Notes: generated by a model from the letters alone, not told the origin. Shown: positions 1-6,188, counted from the first letter of the stretch. The stretch is 7,599 nt of DNA from Svornostia sp051306365 (GCA_051306365.1 JBPPNC010000043.1:1-7599); one strand, 5' to 3'. Program-made: numbers and translations.

Positions 1-74
1 TCCACGGCGCGCACGGCGAGGACCAGGCGGTTGGCGATGGCGCGCTTCGACCAGCGCTCGGAGTGCAGGGTCAC
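1..74 (-). CDS. possible 5' part of an unidentified gene, cut by the window edge
   Basis: On the minus strand a reading frame opens after a stop just past position 90 and runs off the left edge. A possible GTG start lies at 74, giving a peptide that begins VTLHSERWSKRAIANRLVL. Every third codon position in this short stretch is G or C, as expected for a gene here, and the pattern of basic and aliphatic residues looks like an amphipathic helix. It would follow the cyclase-regulator gene in the same direction with a gap of about 50 bp. No Shine-Dalgarno motif is obvious before the GTG. The plus-strand frame over the same bases shares the same third positions, so a gene end on the other strand cannot be excluded. 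The product is not recognised. Confidence 0.25.
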   Translation of the reverse strand, partial: MTLHSERWSKRAIANRLVLAVRAV

Positions 75-125
75 GACCCGGGCGATCGCGCGTCATCCGG
101 CAGGACGACCTTCGCCCGCCGGCGG

Positions 126-1325
126 TCACCCGTCGGGATGAACCAGCCCGGTCTCGTAGGCGAGCACGACGGCCTGGACGCGGTCGCGCAGCCCGAGCTT
201 GCCGAGCATCCGCGCGACGTGGGTCTTGATCGTGTTCTCGCCGAGCACGAGCTCGGCGGCGATCTCCGCGTTGGAGAGGCCGCGGGCGACGAGCCGCAGC
301 ACCTCCAGCTCGCGCGCGGTCAGCTCGCTGACCTGCTCGGGAACACCGTTCTGCTCGGGCCGGGCCGCCCGCGTGAACTCGTCGATCAGCCGACGGGTGA
401 TCGACGGCGCGATGAGCGCGTCCCCCGCGGCGGCGACCCGCACCGCGTCGAGGAGGCGGTCGGAGGGAGTGTCCTTCAGCAGGAAGCCACTCGCCCCGAT
501 CCGCAGCGCGCGGAAGACGTACTCGCTGGCGTCGAAGGTCGTCAACATGACCACCGCGGTCTCGCCGTCGGGTGCGCTGAGGATCTGCTCGGCGGCGGTG
601 AGCCCGTCCATCTCCGGCATCCGGATGTCCATCAGCACGACGTCGGGCCGGCGCCGCGCGACAACGTCGACGGCGGTCTGGCCGTCGCCGGCCTCGCCGA
701 CGACGGTGATGTCGGGCTCGGCGTCGAGGATCACCCGGAAGCCGGCGCGGAGGAGTCGCTGGTCGTCGGCGACGACGACGGTGATCGCGCGCGGCGGCGC
801 CGCGGGCTCGCGTTCGGCGGCATCGTCGTTCCAGCGCACTGTGGCGGTGGCGACCGGCTCGTCGATGCCGCGCAGGCGCAGGCTACCGGCCGGCGCGATC
901 GGCTCGGCGACCCGGGCCGCGACGATCTGGCGGACGAGGTCGCTGGCGAGGATCTCGCCGTCGCCGGCCATGTCGCAGAGCCGGCTCGCCACGATCACCG
1001 GCCGACCGTAGAGGTCGTCGCCCTCGGCGATCGGCTCGCCCGCGTCGATGCCGATCCGCATCGGGCGCCCGTCGGGTGCGCCGGTGGTCGCGTGCTGCAT
1101 CTGCACTGCGCAGCGAACCGCATCGACCGCGCTCGGGAAGACGACCATGAGCCCATCCCCCGTCGACTTCACCTCGCGGCCGCCATGCCCGGCGATCACG
1201 GCCCGGAGCGTGGCGAAGTGCCTGCGCCGCACCGCGTCGGCCACGTCGTCGCCACGCTGGTCGAACAGCGCCGCCGAGCCGACGAGGTCGGTGAACATGA
1301 TCGTGACGAAGGAGGGCTCGGCCAT
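126..1325 (-). CDS. class III nucleotidyl cyclase domain fused to a NarL/FixJ-family response regulator
   Basis: The predicted protein has 399 aa. Residues 4-165 form a class III adenylate/guanylate cyclase domain: the first metal-binding Asp (D13 in FTDLVGS), the adenine-selecting Lys (K53) next to the STGDG loop with the second metal Asp (D57), D104 in the DLYG motif, and the transition-state Arg (R115). The usual Asn four residues before that Arg is Ile (I111), a variant I recall from actinobacterial cyclases. Residues 181-300 form a receiver domain with acidic pocket D187/D188, phospho-acceptor D233 in LMDIRMP, T262 and K284. Residues 333-395 are a LuxR-type helix-turn-helix (LTARELEVLRLVARG...ENTIKTHV). 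The ATG at 1325 is chosen because it directly precedes the cyclase domain; the frame stays open to a TTG at 1460, but that would add low-complexity residues and overlap the start of the divergent gene. No strong ribosome site is visible. The probable phospho-donor is the kinase pair encoded divergently. The output should be DNA binding, with nucleotide cyclisation as a second output or input. Confidence 0.9.
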   Translation of the reverse strand: MAEPSFVTIMFTDLVGSAALFDQRGDDVADAVRRRHFATLRAVIAGHGGREVKSTGDGLMVVFPSAVDAVRCAVQMQHATTGAPDGRPMRIGIDAGEPIAEGDDLYGRPVIVASRLCDMAGDGEILASDLVRQIVAARVAEPIAPAGSLRLRGIDEPVATATVRWNDDAAEREPAAPPRAITVVVADDQRLLRAGFRVILDAEPDITVVGEAGDGQTAVDVVARRRPDVVLMDIRMPEMDGLTAAEQILSAPDGETAVVMLTTFDASEYVFRALRIGASGFLLKDTPSDRLLDAVRVAAAGDALIAPSITRRLIDEFTRAARPEQNGVPEQVSELTARELEVLRLVARGLSNAEIAAELVLGENTIKTHVARMLGKLGLRDRVQAVVLAYETGLVHPDG

Positions 1326-1474
1326 GTGCGGAGCATCATCGCTGGCGGGTCGCTCGCCGTCACCCGTGAGGACGACGGGGCGCGCTGGGTTCACCCGCCG
1401 GGATGACGCGCCGCTGGCCGGACGCGCAGATCCTTGCGAAGCTCCATCCACGTCATCCAAAGGACGGCATCCGA
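1326..1474. promoter_or_regulatory. divergent intergenic region between regulator and kinase operon
   Basis: This 149 bp spacer separates the start of the minus-strand cyclase-regulator from the start of the plus-strand kinase operon, so promoters for both should lie here. NarL-family regulators often bind between themselves and a divergent partner operon. I could not pick out convincing -35/-10 pairs by eye in either direction, and the extent depends on the start chosen for the regulator gene (it shrinks if the TTG at 1460 is used). Confidence 0.35.
1459..1465 (+). promoter_or_regulatory. ribosome binding site for the first kinase-like gene
   Basis: The motif AAAGGAC lies about 9 nt before the ATG at 1475. 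It decides between this start and the upstream in-frame ATG at 1403, which has no comparable motif and would overlap the divergent gene's leader. Confidence 0.6.
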
Positions 1475-2611
1475 ATGATCAACGCCATGACCCGGCCGCG
1501 CGAGCGCATCGGCCGCCTCGACATCGCGCTCACCATCCTGCTCAGCGCGCTGGGCGCACTGTTGATGTACGTCAACGTCACCGATCCGGATCCAGCGGGT
1601 CCGCAGAACCTCAGCTGGCTCGCCATTCCCGGCTTCTTCGTGGTGACGATCCCGCTGTTGTGGCGCTCGGTCGCGCCGCTCGGAGCGCTGATCGCCGTCC
1701 TCGCCGGGCTCGTCGTGCACTGGGCGCTCTTCGGCGACCCGATCCGCTGCGGCGTCGCGTTCCCGGTGATCGGCCTGCTCGCCTTCTCCGCGGGCGCGCG
1801 GCTGCAGCGCCGCGACGCGCTGATCGGGCTCGCCGTCGGATCGGTGGCGGCGGTCGTCGTCGGCCTGACCGACGCACTCACGGGTGTCTCCACCGTCGGT
1901 CTGCCCCTGACCGTCGTCTGCTGGGGACTCGGCCGGATCGCGCACGCCCGCGGCCACCTGGCCGAGAACCTGCATGCGCACACCGAGGAGCTGCGCGTCG
2001 CCCGTGACGAGCGCGCCCGGCTGCAGGTGGCGACCGACCGCGCGCAGCTGTCCGGCGAGCTCGACGCGCTGCTCCAGCGCCGGCTCGGCGAGCTGGCGAC
2101 GCTCGCCGACCGCGGCTCTCAGAGCGTCGGCGACGGCACGGCGACGCTCGTGCTCGCCGAGATCGAGCAGGAGAGCCGGGAGACGCTCGACGAGATGCGC
2201 GAGCTGGTCGGCGTGCTGCGCAGCGACGACGGCGCAGCCGCGGTCGCGCCGCAGCCGACGCTGACCTCGCTCGAGGCGCTGCTGGTTCGGGCCAAGGGCG
2301 CCGATGCCCGCCTGACCGTCCAGGGCGACCCGCGGGCGCTGCCCGCCGGCGTTGAGCTCTCGGCCTACCGCGTCGTCGAGCACCTGCTCGATGCGCTCGG
2401 CGATGCGCCGGGCGTCGAGGTGCACGTCCGCTTCGCCCAGGACACCCTCGAGCTGACGGTCGAGGGCCCGGTCCGCCGTCGCGGCGATGTCGGCGCCGCC
2501 CTCGGCCGCGCGCGTGAACGGGTCGAGCTGCACCGGGGATCGCTGCGCACGCGCACCCCCGGAGGCCGGGCGCAGGCCATCGTGGAGCTGCCGCTGCTCG
2601 GTGGTGACTGA
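1475..2611 (+). CDS. degenerate HisKA_3-type membrane sensor (probable pseudo-histidine kinase)
   Basis: The product has 378 aa. The N-terminal part (residues 15-155) holds about five to six hydrophobic segments (near 16-34, 47-63, 67-86, 92-108, 115-133 and 140-153) and no large extracellular domain. A charged, coiled-coil-like linker (160-190) leads to a region aligned with the HisKA_3 dimerisation domain of the next gene. The expected ELHD motif reads ELDA here, so the phospho-acceptor His is Asp (D197). The ATPase-like C-terminus (residues 285-375) aligns with that of the neighbour, but the N-box Asn is Asp (D306 in HLLDALGDAPG) and the glycine-rich lid is missing or shortened before ARERVELHRG. 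It should neither bind ATP normally nor autophosphorylate. The next gene starts 1 nt after the stop, so the two are almost certainly co-transcribed and translationally coupled. The likely role, inferred, is a structural or signal-sensing partner of the active kinase. Confidence 0.85.
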   Translation: MINAMTRPRERIGRLDIALTILLSALGALLMYVNVTDPDPAGPQNLSWLAIPGFFVVTIPLLWRSVAPLGALIAVLAGLVVHWALFGDPIRCGVAFPVIGLLAFSAGARLQRRDALIGLAVGSVAAVVVGLTDALTGVSTVGLPLTVVCWGLGRIAHARGHLAENLHAHTEELRVARDERARLQVATDRAQLSGELDALLQRRLGELATLADRGSQSVGDGTATLVLAEIEQESRETLDEMRELVGVLRSDDGAAAVAPQPTLTSLEALLVRAKGADARLTVQGDPRALPAGVELSAYRVVEHLLDALGDAPGVEVHVRFAQDTLELTVEGPVRRRGDVGAALGRARERVELHRGSLRTRTPGGRAQAIVELPLLGGD

Positions 2612-2612
2612 G

Positions 2613-3710
2613 ATGACCCGCCGGGACCTTGCCGTCCTCGTCGCTGGCGCCGTGTGCGTCTGCGGGACCGCGCTCGACGGCAGGGGCCCGGTGGGTGCGC
2701 TGTCGGCGGCGCTGCTCGTCGCCGCGCTCGCGCTCTACCCGCGCGCGGCGGCTCCGGCCGCCGCCCTCGCGGTCGCCGCCACGGCGCTCAGCCTGCCGGC
2801 CGGCGAGCTCTCCGCGTGGGCGGTGCTGCTCGTCGCGGCGAACGCCTTCTGCGCCGGGCGCCACACCGGCGGCGCCGGCGGCCTGGCCGCGGCGGCCGCG
2901 CTGCTCGTGCTCGCCCAGCTGAAGATCACCGACGACGGCGCCGTTCCGATGGTCCTCGTGCCCGGGGCGCTCTACCTCTGCGGGCACGCGCTCCGCGGCC
3001 GTGACGAGCTCGCCCGCCAGCTCGCCGAACGGGCGGCCGACCTCGAGGCCGAGCGCGAGGTGTACTCCGAGATGTCGGTCCGCTACGAGCGCTCCCGGAT
3101 CGCCGCCGAGCTGCACGACATCGTCGCGCATGCGATCAGCGTCATGGTCGTGCAGGCGAGCGCCGGCCAGCGGCTCGCTGATCGCGACCCGCAGCTCACC
3201 GCGGACACGTTCGCGGCGATCGGCGAGGCCGCGCGGCAGGCCGAGGCCGACATGGGCCGGCTCGTCGCGCTGCTCGCCGAGGAGGAGGCGCCGGCCGGCG
3301 AAACGCCCGACCTCACGCTCGTCCGCGAGTTGGTCGCCCGCGCGGCCGGCAGCGGGCTCGACGTCACGCTGGGGCTCAAGGGCGACCGCGAGCAGCTTCC
3401 CGAGGCGGTGGTGCACAGCGCCTATCTCGTCGTCCGTGAGGCGCTCACCAACGCACTGCGCTACGCCTCCGGTGCGCCGGTCCGCGTGCGCGTCGACGGG
3501 CGCCCGGACCAGCTGGTGGTCGAGGTCGTCAACGGCCCCGCGCCGCGCGCGGCGGCGCTCGCCGACCACGGCACCGGCAACGGGCTGCGCGGGCTGCGCG
3601 AGCGCCTCGACGAGGCGGGCGGCCGGCTCGACGCCGGCGCGACGCCGGACGGCGGCTGGCGGGTGCTCGCCCGCGTGCCGCGGCGCGCACCGGCGCTACA
3701 GGCCAGCTGA
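2613..3710 (+). CDS. two-component sensor histidine kinase, HisKA_3/HATPase_c (NarX/DesK-like)
   Basis: The product has 365 aa. Residues 5-126 form about six transmembrane segments rich in Ala, Val and Leu (near 7-20, 27-43, 46-61, 66-80, 88-103 and 110-126) without a large extracellular domain, as in intramembrane-sensing kinases. A short acidic-basic linker (129-160) precedes the HisKA_3 domain, with the phospho-acceptor H168 in SRIAAELHDIVAH. The HATPase_c domain follows (about 265-357), with N-box N280 in REALTNALRYA and a glycine-rich lid (G320, G322, G324) in GTGNGLRGLRER. All motifs needed for autophosphorylation are present. The ATG lies 1 nt after the stop of the previous gene; only a weak GGTGGTGA motif precedes it, so translation probably depends on coupling. 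Its likely partners are the upstream pseudokinase and the divergently encoded NarL-type regulator with the cyclase domain. The signal is unknown. Confidence 0.92.
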   Translation: MTRRDLAVLVAGAVCVCGTALDGRGPVGALSAALLVAALALYPRAAAPAAALAVAATALSLPAGELSAWAVLLVAANAFCAGRHTGGAGGLAAAAALLVLAQLKITDDGAVPMVLVPGALYLCGHALRGRDELARQLAERAADLEAEREVYSEMSVRYERSRIAAELHDIVAHAISVMVVQASAGQRLADRDPQLTADTFAAIGEAARQAEADMGRLVALLAEEEAPAGETPDLTLVRELVARAAGSGLDVTLGLKGDREQLPEAVVHSAYLVVREALTNALRYASGAPVRVRVDGRPDQLVVEVVNGPAPRAAALADHGTGNGLRGLRERLDEAGGRLDAGATPDGGWRVLARVPRRAPALQAS

Positions 3711-3758
3711 GCGAGCGGGTGGACTCCCTGCCGGCACGGCGGTGCACGCAGACCCGGG

Positions 3759-4000
3759 TTGCGTGGGCTCGCCGGCATACGCCTCCCCACCGCCGTCCTG
3801 GCGTCCGTCGCCGCCCTGCTCTCCGTCACGGCCACCGACGCGAAGACCACGATCGTCGCGAAGGGATCGACAACCCGCGCGGTCTCGCGCTCGCTCCGGA
3901 CGGCACGCCTACGTCGCCTCCGCCGGCCACGGCGGCGCGCAGGGCTGCTCACCGACGAAGAGGGCAAGAGCTGCTTCGGCAACTCCGGCGTCCAGGTTGA
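3759..4000 (+). pseudogene. decayed N-terminus of a ScyD/ScyE-like secreted beta-propeller protein
   Basis: From a TTG at 3759 the frame encodes a signal-peptide-like segment (RLPTAVLASVAALLSVTATDA) followed by KTTIVAKG. The family-typical sequence then continues in other frames: GIDNPRGLALAPDGT in the next, YVASAGHGGAQGC in the third, and LTDEEGKSCFGNSG back in the first. Each switch is explained by one missing base, near 3866, 3909 and 3947, and the three losses add up to one codon so that the original frame returns. The order signal peptide, NPRGLA..PDG, YVA.AG.GG, CFGNSG matches the start of ScyD/ScyE-family proteins as I know them. Nothing of the propeller body follows on this strand. 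Either the gene is dead, or the consensus sequence is poor here. Confidence 0.65.
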
Positions 4001-4046
4001 GCGAGAGCTCGGTCACGTAGAGCGACCCGTCGGGTGAGGAGCGCTG
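3985..4046 (-). pseudogene. inverted fragment resembling a ScyD/NHL-type propeller blade
   Basis: Read on the minus strand, these bases encode LQRSSPDGSLYVTELSLNLD. The PDGSLYVTEL core is the blade motif seen in ScyD/ScyE and related six-bladed propeller proteins. It lies immediately next to, and opposite to, the decayed N-terminal piece on the plus strand. There is no intact reading frame of useful length and no start codon in context. The match rests on a motif of about ten residues, so chance resemblance is possible. Confidence 0.35.
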
Positions 4047-4108
4047 CAGGCGGCGTTGGGTTCTACGTCGCGAAGAGAAGACGCTCGCCTACCCGGTGTG
4101 ATCCCAGG

Positions 4109-4114
4109 TATGAT
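4109..4114 (+). promoter_or_regulatory. possible -10 hexamer ahead of the AlbA_2 gene
   Basis: TATGAT lies about 80 bp before the GTG start at 4193, in a locally AT-richer stretch that stands out from the GC-rich surroundings. No TTGACA-like element is visible 16-18 bp upstream, and there is no extended -10 TG, so this is only a candidate. Confidence 0.25.
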
Positions 4115-4192
4115 ACGAAACACAGATGAACGGCTATCATTCTTCGATCATATGCCCGACGGTGACTTCTCCCTAGCCGAGGCTGCGATCAG

Positions 4193-5896
4193 GTGCTCGA
4201 CTTCAAGGAGACGCCCGATACGGCATTGCCGGCCGAGGTGCTGGAAAAACGAAACCTCGGCAAGGTCCGAAAGGACTTCCTCGCCCTCATCGCCGAAACC
4301 GCGGCGTGTCTTGCCAACACACAGGGCGGGATTATCGCCATCGGGATCCGAGACCAAGCGGATACTCGAGGCGAGGCGATTCCAGGCGTCCCCGCGGCAT
4401 ATACGCCCGAGGGGACACGTCTCGCCGTGTACAACGGAACGGCCCCTTCTCTGACGGTCGCAGTTCACGAACGCTGGATCGACGGGCGGCGCGTTCTGCT
4501 GGTCGACGTCCCGATCGGCGCAGTCGTCCACGCGACCTCCGGGGGTTCCTACAAGTGGCGAGTCGAGGACCGCTGTGACCCAATTCAGCCCGACACCATG
4601 CGCTCCATCTCCGCCGCCCGGGGAACATATGACTGGAGCGCAGAGCTCTCCGAGTTCGGCCCCGACGATCTCTCCACCGCCGCGCTTGCTGCCGCAGCCG
4701 AGCGGCTGCGCGACATCGGTCAGGACGACCTCGCTCGTCAGGCCGACGAAGACCGCGAGCAATTCCTCCGGTCATGTGAGCTGCTTGATCGCGGGCGCGT
4801 CACACGAGCGGCCGTCCTCCTCTACGGCGGTGAGCGGGCGCTGTCGACGCTCGTTCCTGACTGGGGCGCGATCGTCACAACCGCTCCCAGCGCCGGGAGC
4901 GAGGGAACCGTCCTCCTCCGGCGAGAGGACGCCCGGCGCCGACCACTGGTGGTCCTCATCGACGACGTCCTCGCGCGCCTTGCCGGCCTAGCCCAAACCG
5001 ATGCGTTTCGCGTGGGCGCCACAGAGATTCGCCTGGTCGACTTCGAACCAGACGTCCTGCGCGAACTCATCGCAAACGCCTTCGCCCATCGCGACTGGGA
5101 GCAGCCGGGCGTCATCGACATCGCCCACTCACCCGACAGCCTCGTGGTGGCCAGCCCAGGGGATCTCCTTCCCACGCTGCACCCGGACCGCCTGCTGCGC
5201 GAAAGCGCTCAGCGCAACCGCGTCCTCTCCCGTGAAGTGACGCGACTACGAATCGCTGAAGGCGCCGGGATGGGATTCGACCGCGTGTACCGCTCGCTCG
5301 CCGCCGCCGGTAAGGAACCACCCCGCATCGAAGTCGGCCCCCGCTTCACCGTCGTTGTTCCAGGCGGGCAGGGCGACCGTGCCTTTGCGCGCTTTCTGCG
5401 AAGCGACGATTTCCCAGAGCCCCGCTTGGCGGGAGACCTTGACGTCCTGCTTACCCTCGCCCTCCTGCGTGAACGAGCGTCGTTGACCGCGACGACACTG
5501 GCGCCGCAGATCCAGCGCGACCCGGACTTCGCGGCGGATGTTCTCAGGCGCATGCACACGGCTGGTCTGATCGAGCCAACGCGTTCGACTGCGACGCGAC
5601 GTCGCCCCTCGTATCGGCTCAGCGCCAGCGCGGCCGCCGCCCTTCGCCCCGCCCTGACGTATCGCACAGGAACCATCGATATCGATGACGCCAAGCTCCT
5701 GCGCCATCTCAAGCGCCACCGGCGGATCGCCAACGAAGACGTCCGCAACTACCTCGAGTGTGACGTGGCGACGGCGCGTAACCGGTTGACGCGGCTTCGA
5801 AAGAAGGGCTACATCGAGATCGACCCCGATGGCCCAAGCCGCGGCCCCCGAGTCGAGTACATCGCCACGCACAAGCTCGACGAGATCGATGCCTGA
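4193..5896 (+). CDS. AlbA_2 (Schlafen-type) / HATPase_c_4 / winged-helix protein, COG2865-like
   Basis: The 567-aa product begins directly with the AlbA_2 core (LDFKETPD at 2-9, CLANTQGGIIAIGI at 39-52, YKWRVEDRCDPIQPDTM at 120-136), the putative nucleic-acid-binding domain found in Schlafen proteins and many bacterial regulators. A linker of about 150 residues leads to a GHKL-type ATPase fold of the HATPase_c_4 kind: DVLRELIANAFAHRDW (287-302), SPGDLLP (321-327) and an AEGAGMGFDRV segment (355-365). Two winged-helix units follow, near 415-475 and 497-545, the second with recognition-helix-like VATARNRLTRLRKKGYIEI. The family is often annotated as RecG-like or as a transcriptional regulator; some members occur in defence islands, but function here is unproven. 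The GTG start has a GAGG motif 10 nt upstream. However, the domain normally has 10-20 residues before the FKE motif, and a matching stretch sits upstream in another frame. GC content is lower than in the kinase genes, suggesting transfer. Confidence 0.85.
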   Translation: MLDFKETPDTALPAEVLEKRNLGKVRKDFLALIAETAACLANTQGGIIAIGIRDQADTRGEAIPGVPAAYTPEGTRLAVYNGTAPSLTVAVHERWIDGRRVLLVDVPIGAVVHATSGGSYKWRVEDRCDPIQPDTMRSISAARGTYDWSAELSEFGPDDLSTAALAAAAERLRDIGQDDLARQADEDREQFLRSCELLDRGRVTRAAVLLYGGERALSTLVPDWGAIVTTAPSAGSEGTVLLRREDARRRPLVVLIDDVLARLAGLAQTDAFRVGATEIRLVDFEPDVLRELIANAFAHRDWEQPGVIDIAHSPDSLVVASPGDLLPTLHPDRLLRESAQRNRVLSREVTRLRIAEGAGMGFDRVYRSLAAAGKEPPRIEVGPRFTVVVPGGQGDRAFARFLRSDDFPEPRLAGDLDVLLTLALLRERASLTATTLAPQIQRDPDFAADVLRRMHTAGLIEPTRSTATRRRPSYRLSASAAAALRPALTYRTGTIDIDDAKLLRHLKRHRRIANEDVRNYLECDVATARNRLTRLRKKGYIEIDPDGPSRGPRVEYIATHKLDEIDA

Positions 5897-5960
5897 CCGA
5901 TCGCGCGCGTGCGTCGCGGCTATCCTCAATCCGACTTCCGCCGCCTACGCCGCTCCTGAA

Positions 5961-5977
5961 TCGGGAACCGTTCCCGA
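5961..5977. repeat. perfect 8-1-8 palindrome, operator-like
   Basis: TCGGGAAC and GTTCCCGA are perfect reverse complements separated by one C. The site lies 64 bp after the AlbA_2 gene and 81 bp before the tRNA gene. No T-run follows, so a classical intrinsic terminator is unlikely. A dimeric DNA-binding protein site is the natural reading, though as RNA it could form a 7-bp stem with a 3-nt loop. Confidence 0.5.
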
Positions 5978-5982
5978 AACCC

Positions 5983-5999
5983 AGGGGTATCAAGGGGTA
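5983..5999 (+). repeat. direct repeat AGGGGTA with 10-bp period
   Basis: AGGGGTA occurs at 5983-5989 and again at 5993-5999, a spacing of one helical turn, just after the palindrome and upstream of the tRNA. It could be part of the same regulatory or recombination site, or be chance. Confidence 0.3.
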
Positions 6000-6058
6000 G
6001 GCAGAGGGAGACCCAACCGTCAAGCAAACCCACAAACAGTGCGGATTTGCAGGACAGA

Positions 6059-6130
6059 GGGCGCGTAGCTCAGTGGGAGAGCGCTCGCTTCACACGCGAG
6101 AGGTCGCAGGTTCGAAACCCGCCGCGCCCA
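6059..6130 (+). tRNA. tRNA-Val (anticodon CAC)
   Basis: All four arms fold by eye. The acceptor stem GGGCGCG pairs fully with CGCGCCC, with discriminator A and no encoded CCA. The D stem GCTC/GAGC closes the loop AGTGGGA. The anticodon stem CTCGC/GCGAG closes the loop TTCACAC, placing CAC at the anticodon (reads GUG codons). The variable loop is AGGTC, and the T loop TTCGAAA is closed by GCAGG/CCCGC, which contains one A-C mismatch at the central pair. Length is 72 nt. tRNA genes are common integration sites, and the genes on both sides look accessory. Confidence 0.95.
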
Positions 6131-6163
6131 TCGAGGTTCTCGGACCTCACCCCGTTCGGTAGC

Positions 6164-6188
6164 GGGCAGTGGAAGCGAACCACTGTCC
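6164..6188 (+). terminator. hairpin downstream of tRNA-Val, possible terminator
   Basis: GGGCAGTGG and CCACTGTCC pair over 9 bp (one G-U) around the loop AAGCGAA, about 34 bp after the tRNA. A smaller 5-bp hairpin (GAGGT/ACCTC, 6133-6148) lies directly behind the tRNA. No T-rich tail follows either one, so they may be processing or termination structures of the GC-rich, U-less type common in actinobacteria. The rest of the gap up to 6371 shows nothing I can name. Confidence 0.35.

Noticed and set aside
63..1406. Plus-strand open frame of 447 aa opposite the cyclase-regulator
   Set aside because: It is low-complexity, rich in Arg/Asp/Gly/His, with no domain. The minus strand encodes an obvious two-domain protein over the same bases.
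126..1406. Near-identical 16-mers at 126-141 and 1391-1406 (one mismatch), each encoding HP(D/G)G and a stop on the minus strand
   Set aside because: It might mark a duplicated regulator 3' end, but nothing upstream of the second copy resembles a LuxR domain, and the repeat is too short to exclude chance in GC-rich DNA.
1391..3569. Long minus-strand open frames (1391-2533 and 1878-3569) opposite the kinase genes
   Set aside because: Their translations are Arg/Ala/Gly/Asp-rich without any domain, and they mirror the highly GC3-biased kinase genes on the other strand, whose products have clear motifs.
5246..5929. Minus-strand open frame of 227 aa within the AlbA_2 gene
   Set aside because: It has no recognisable domain, and the plus strand carries consistent AlbA_2, HATPase_c_4 and winged-helix features.
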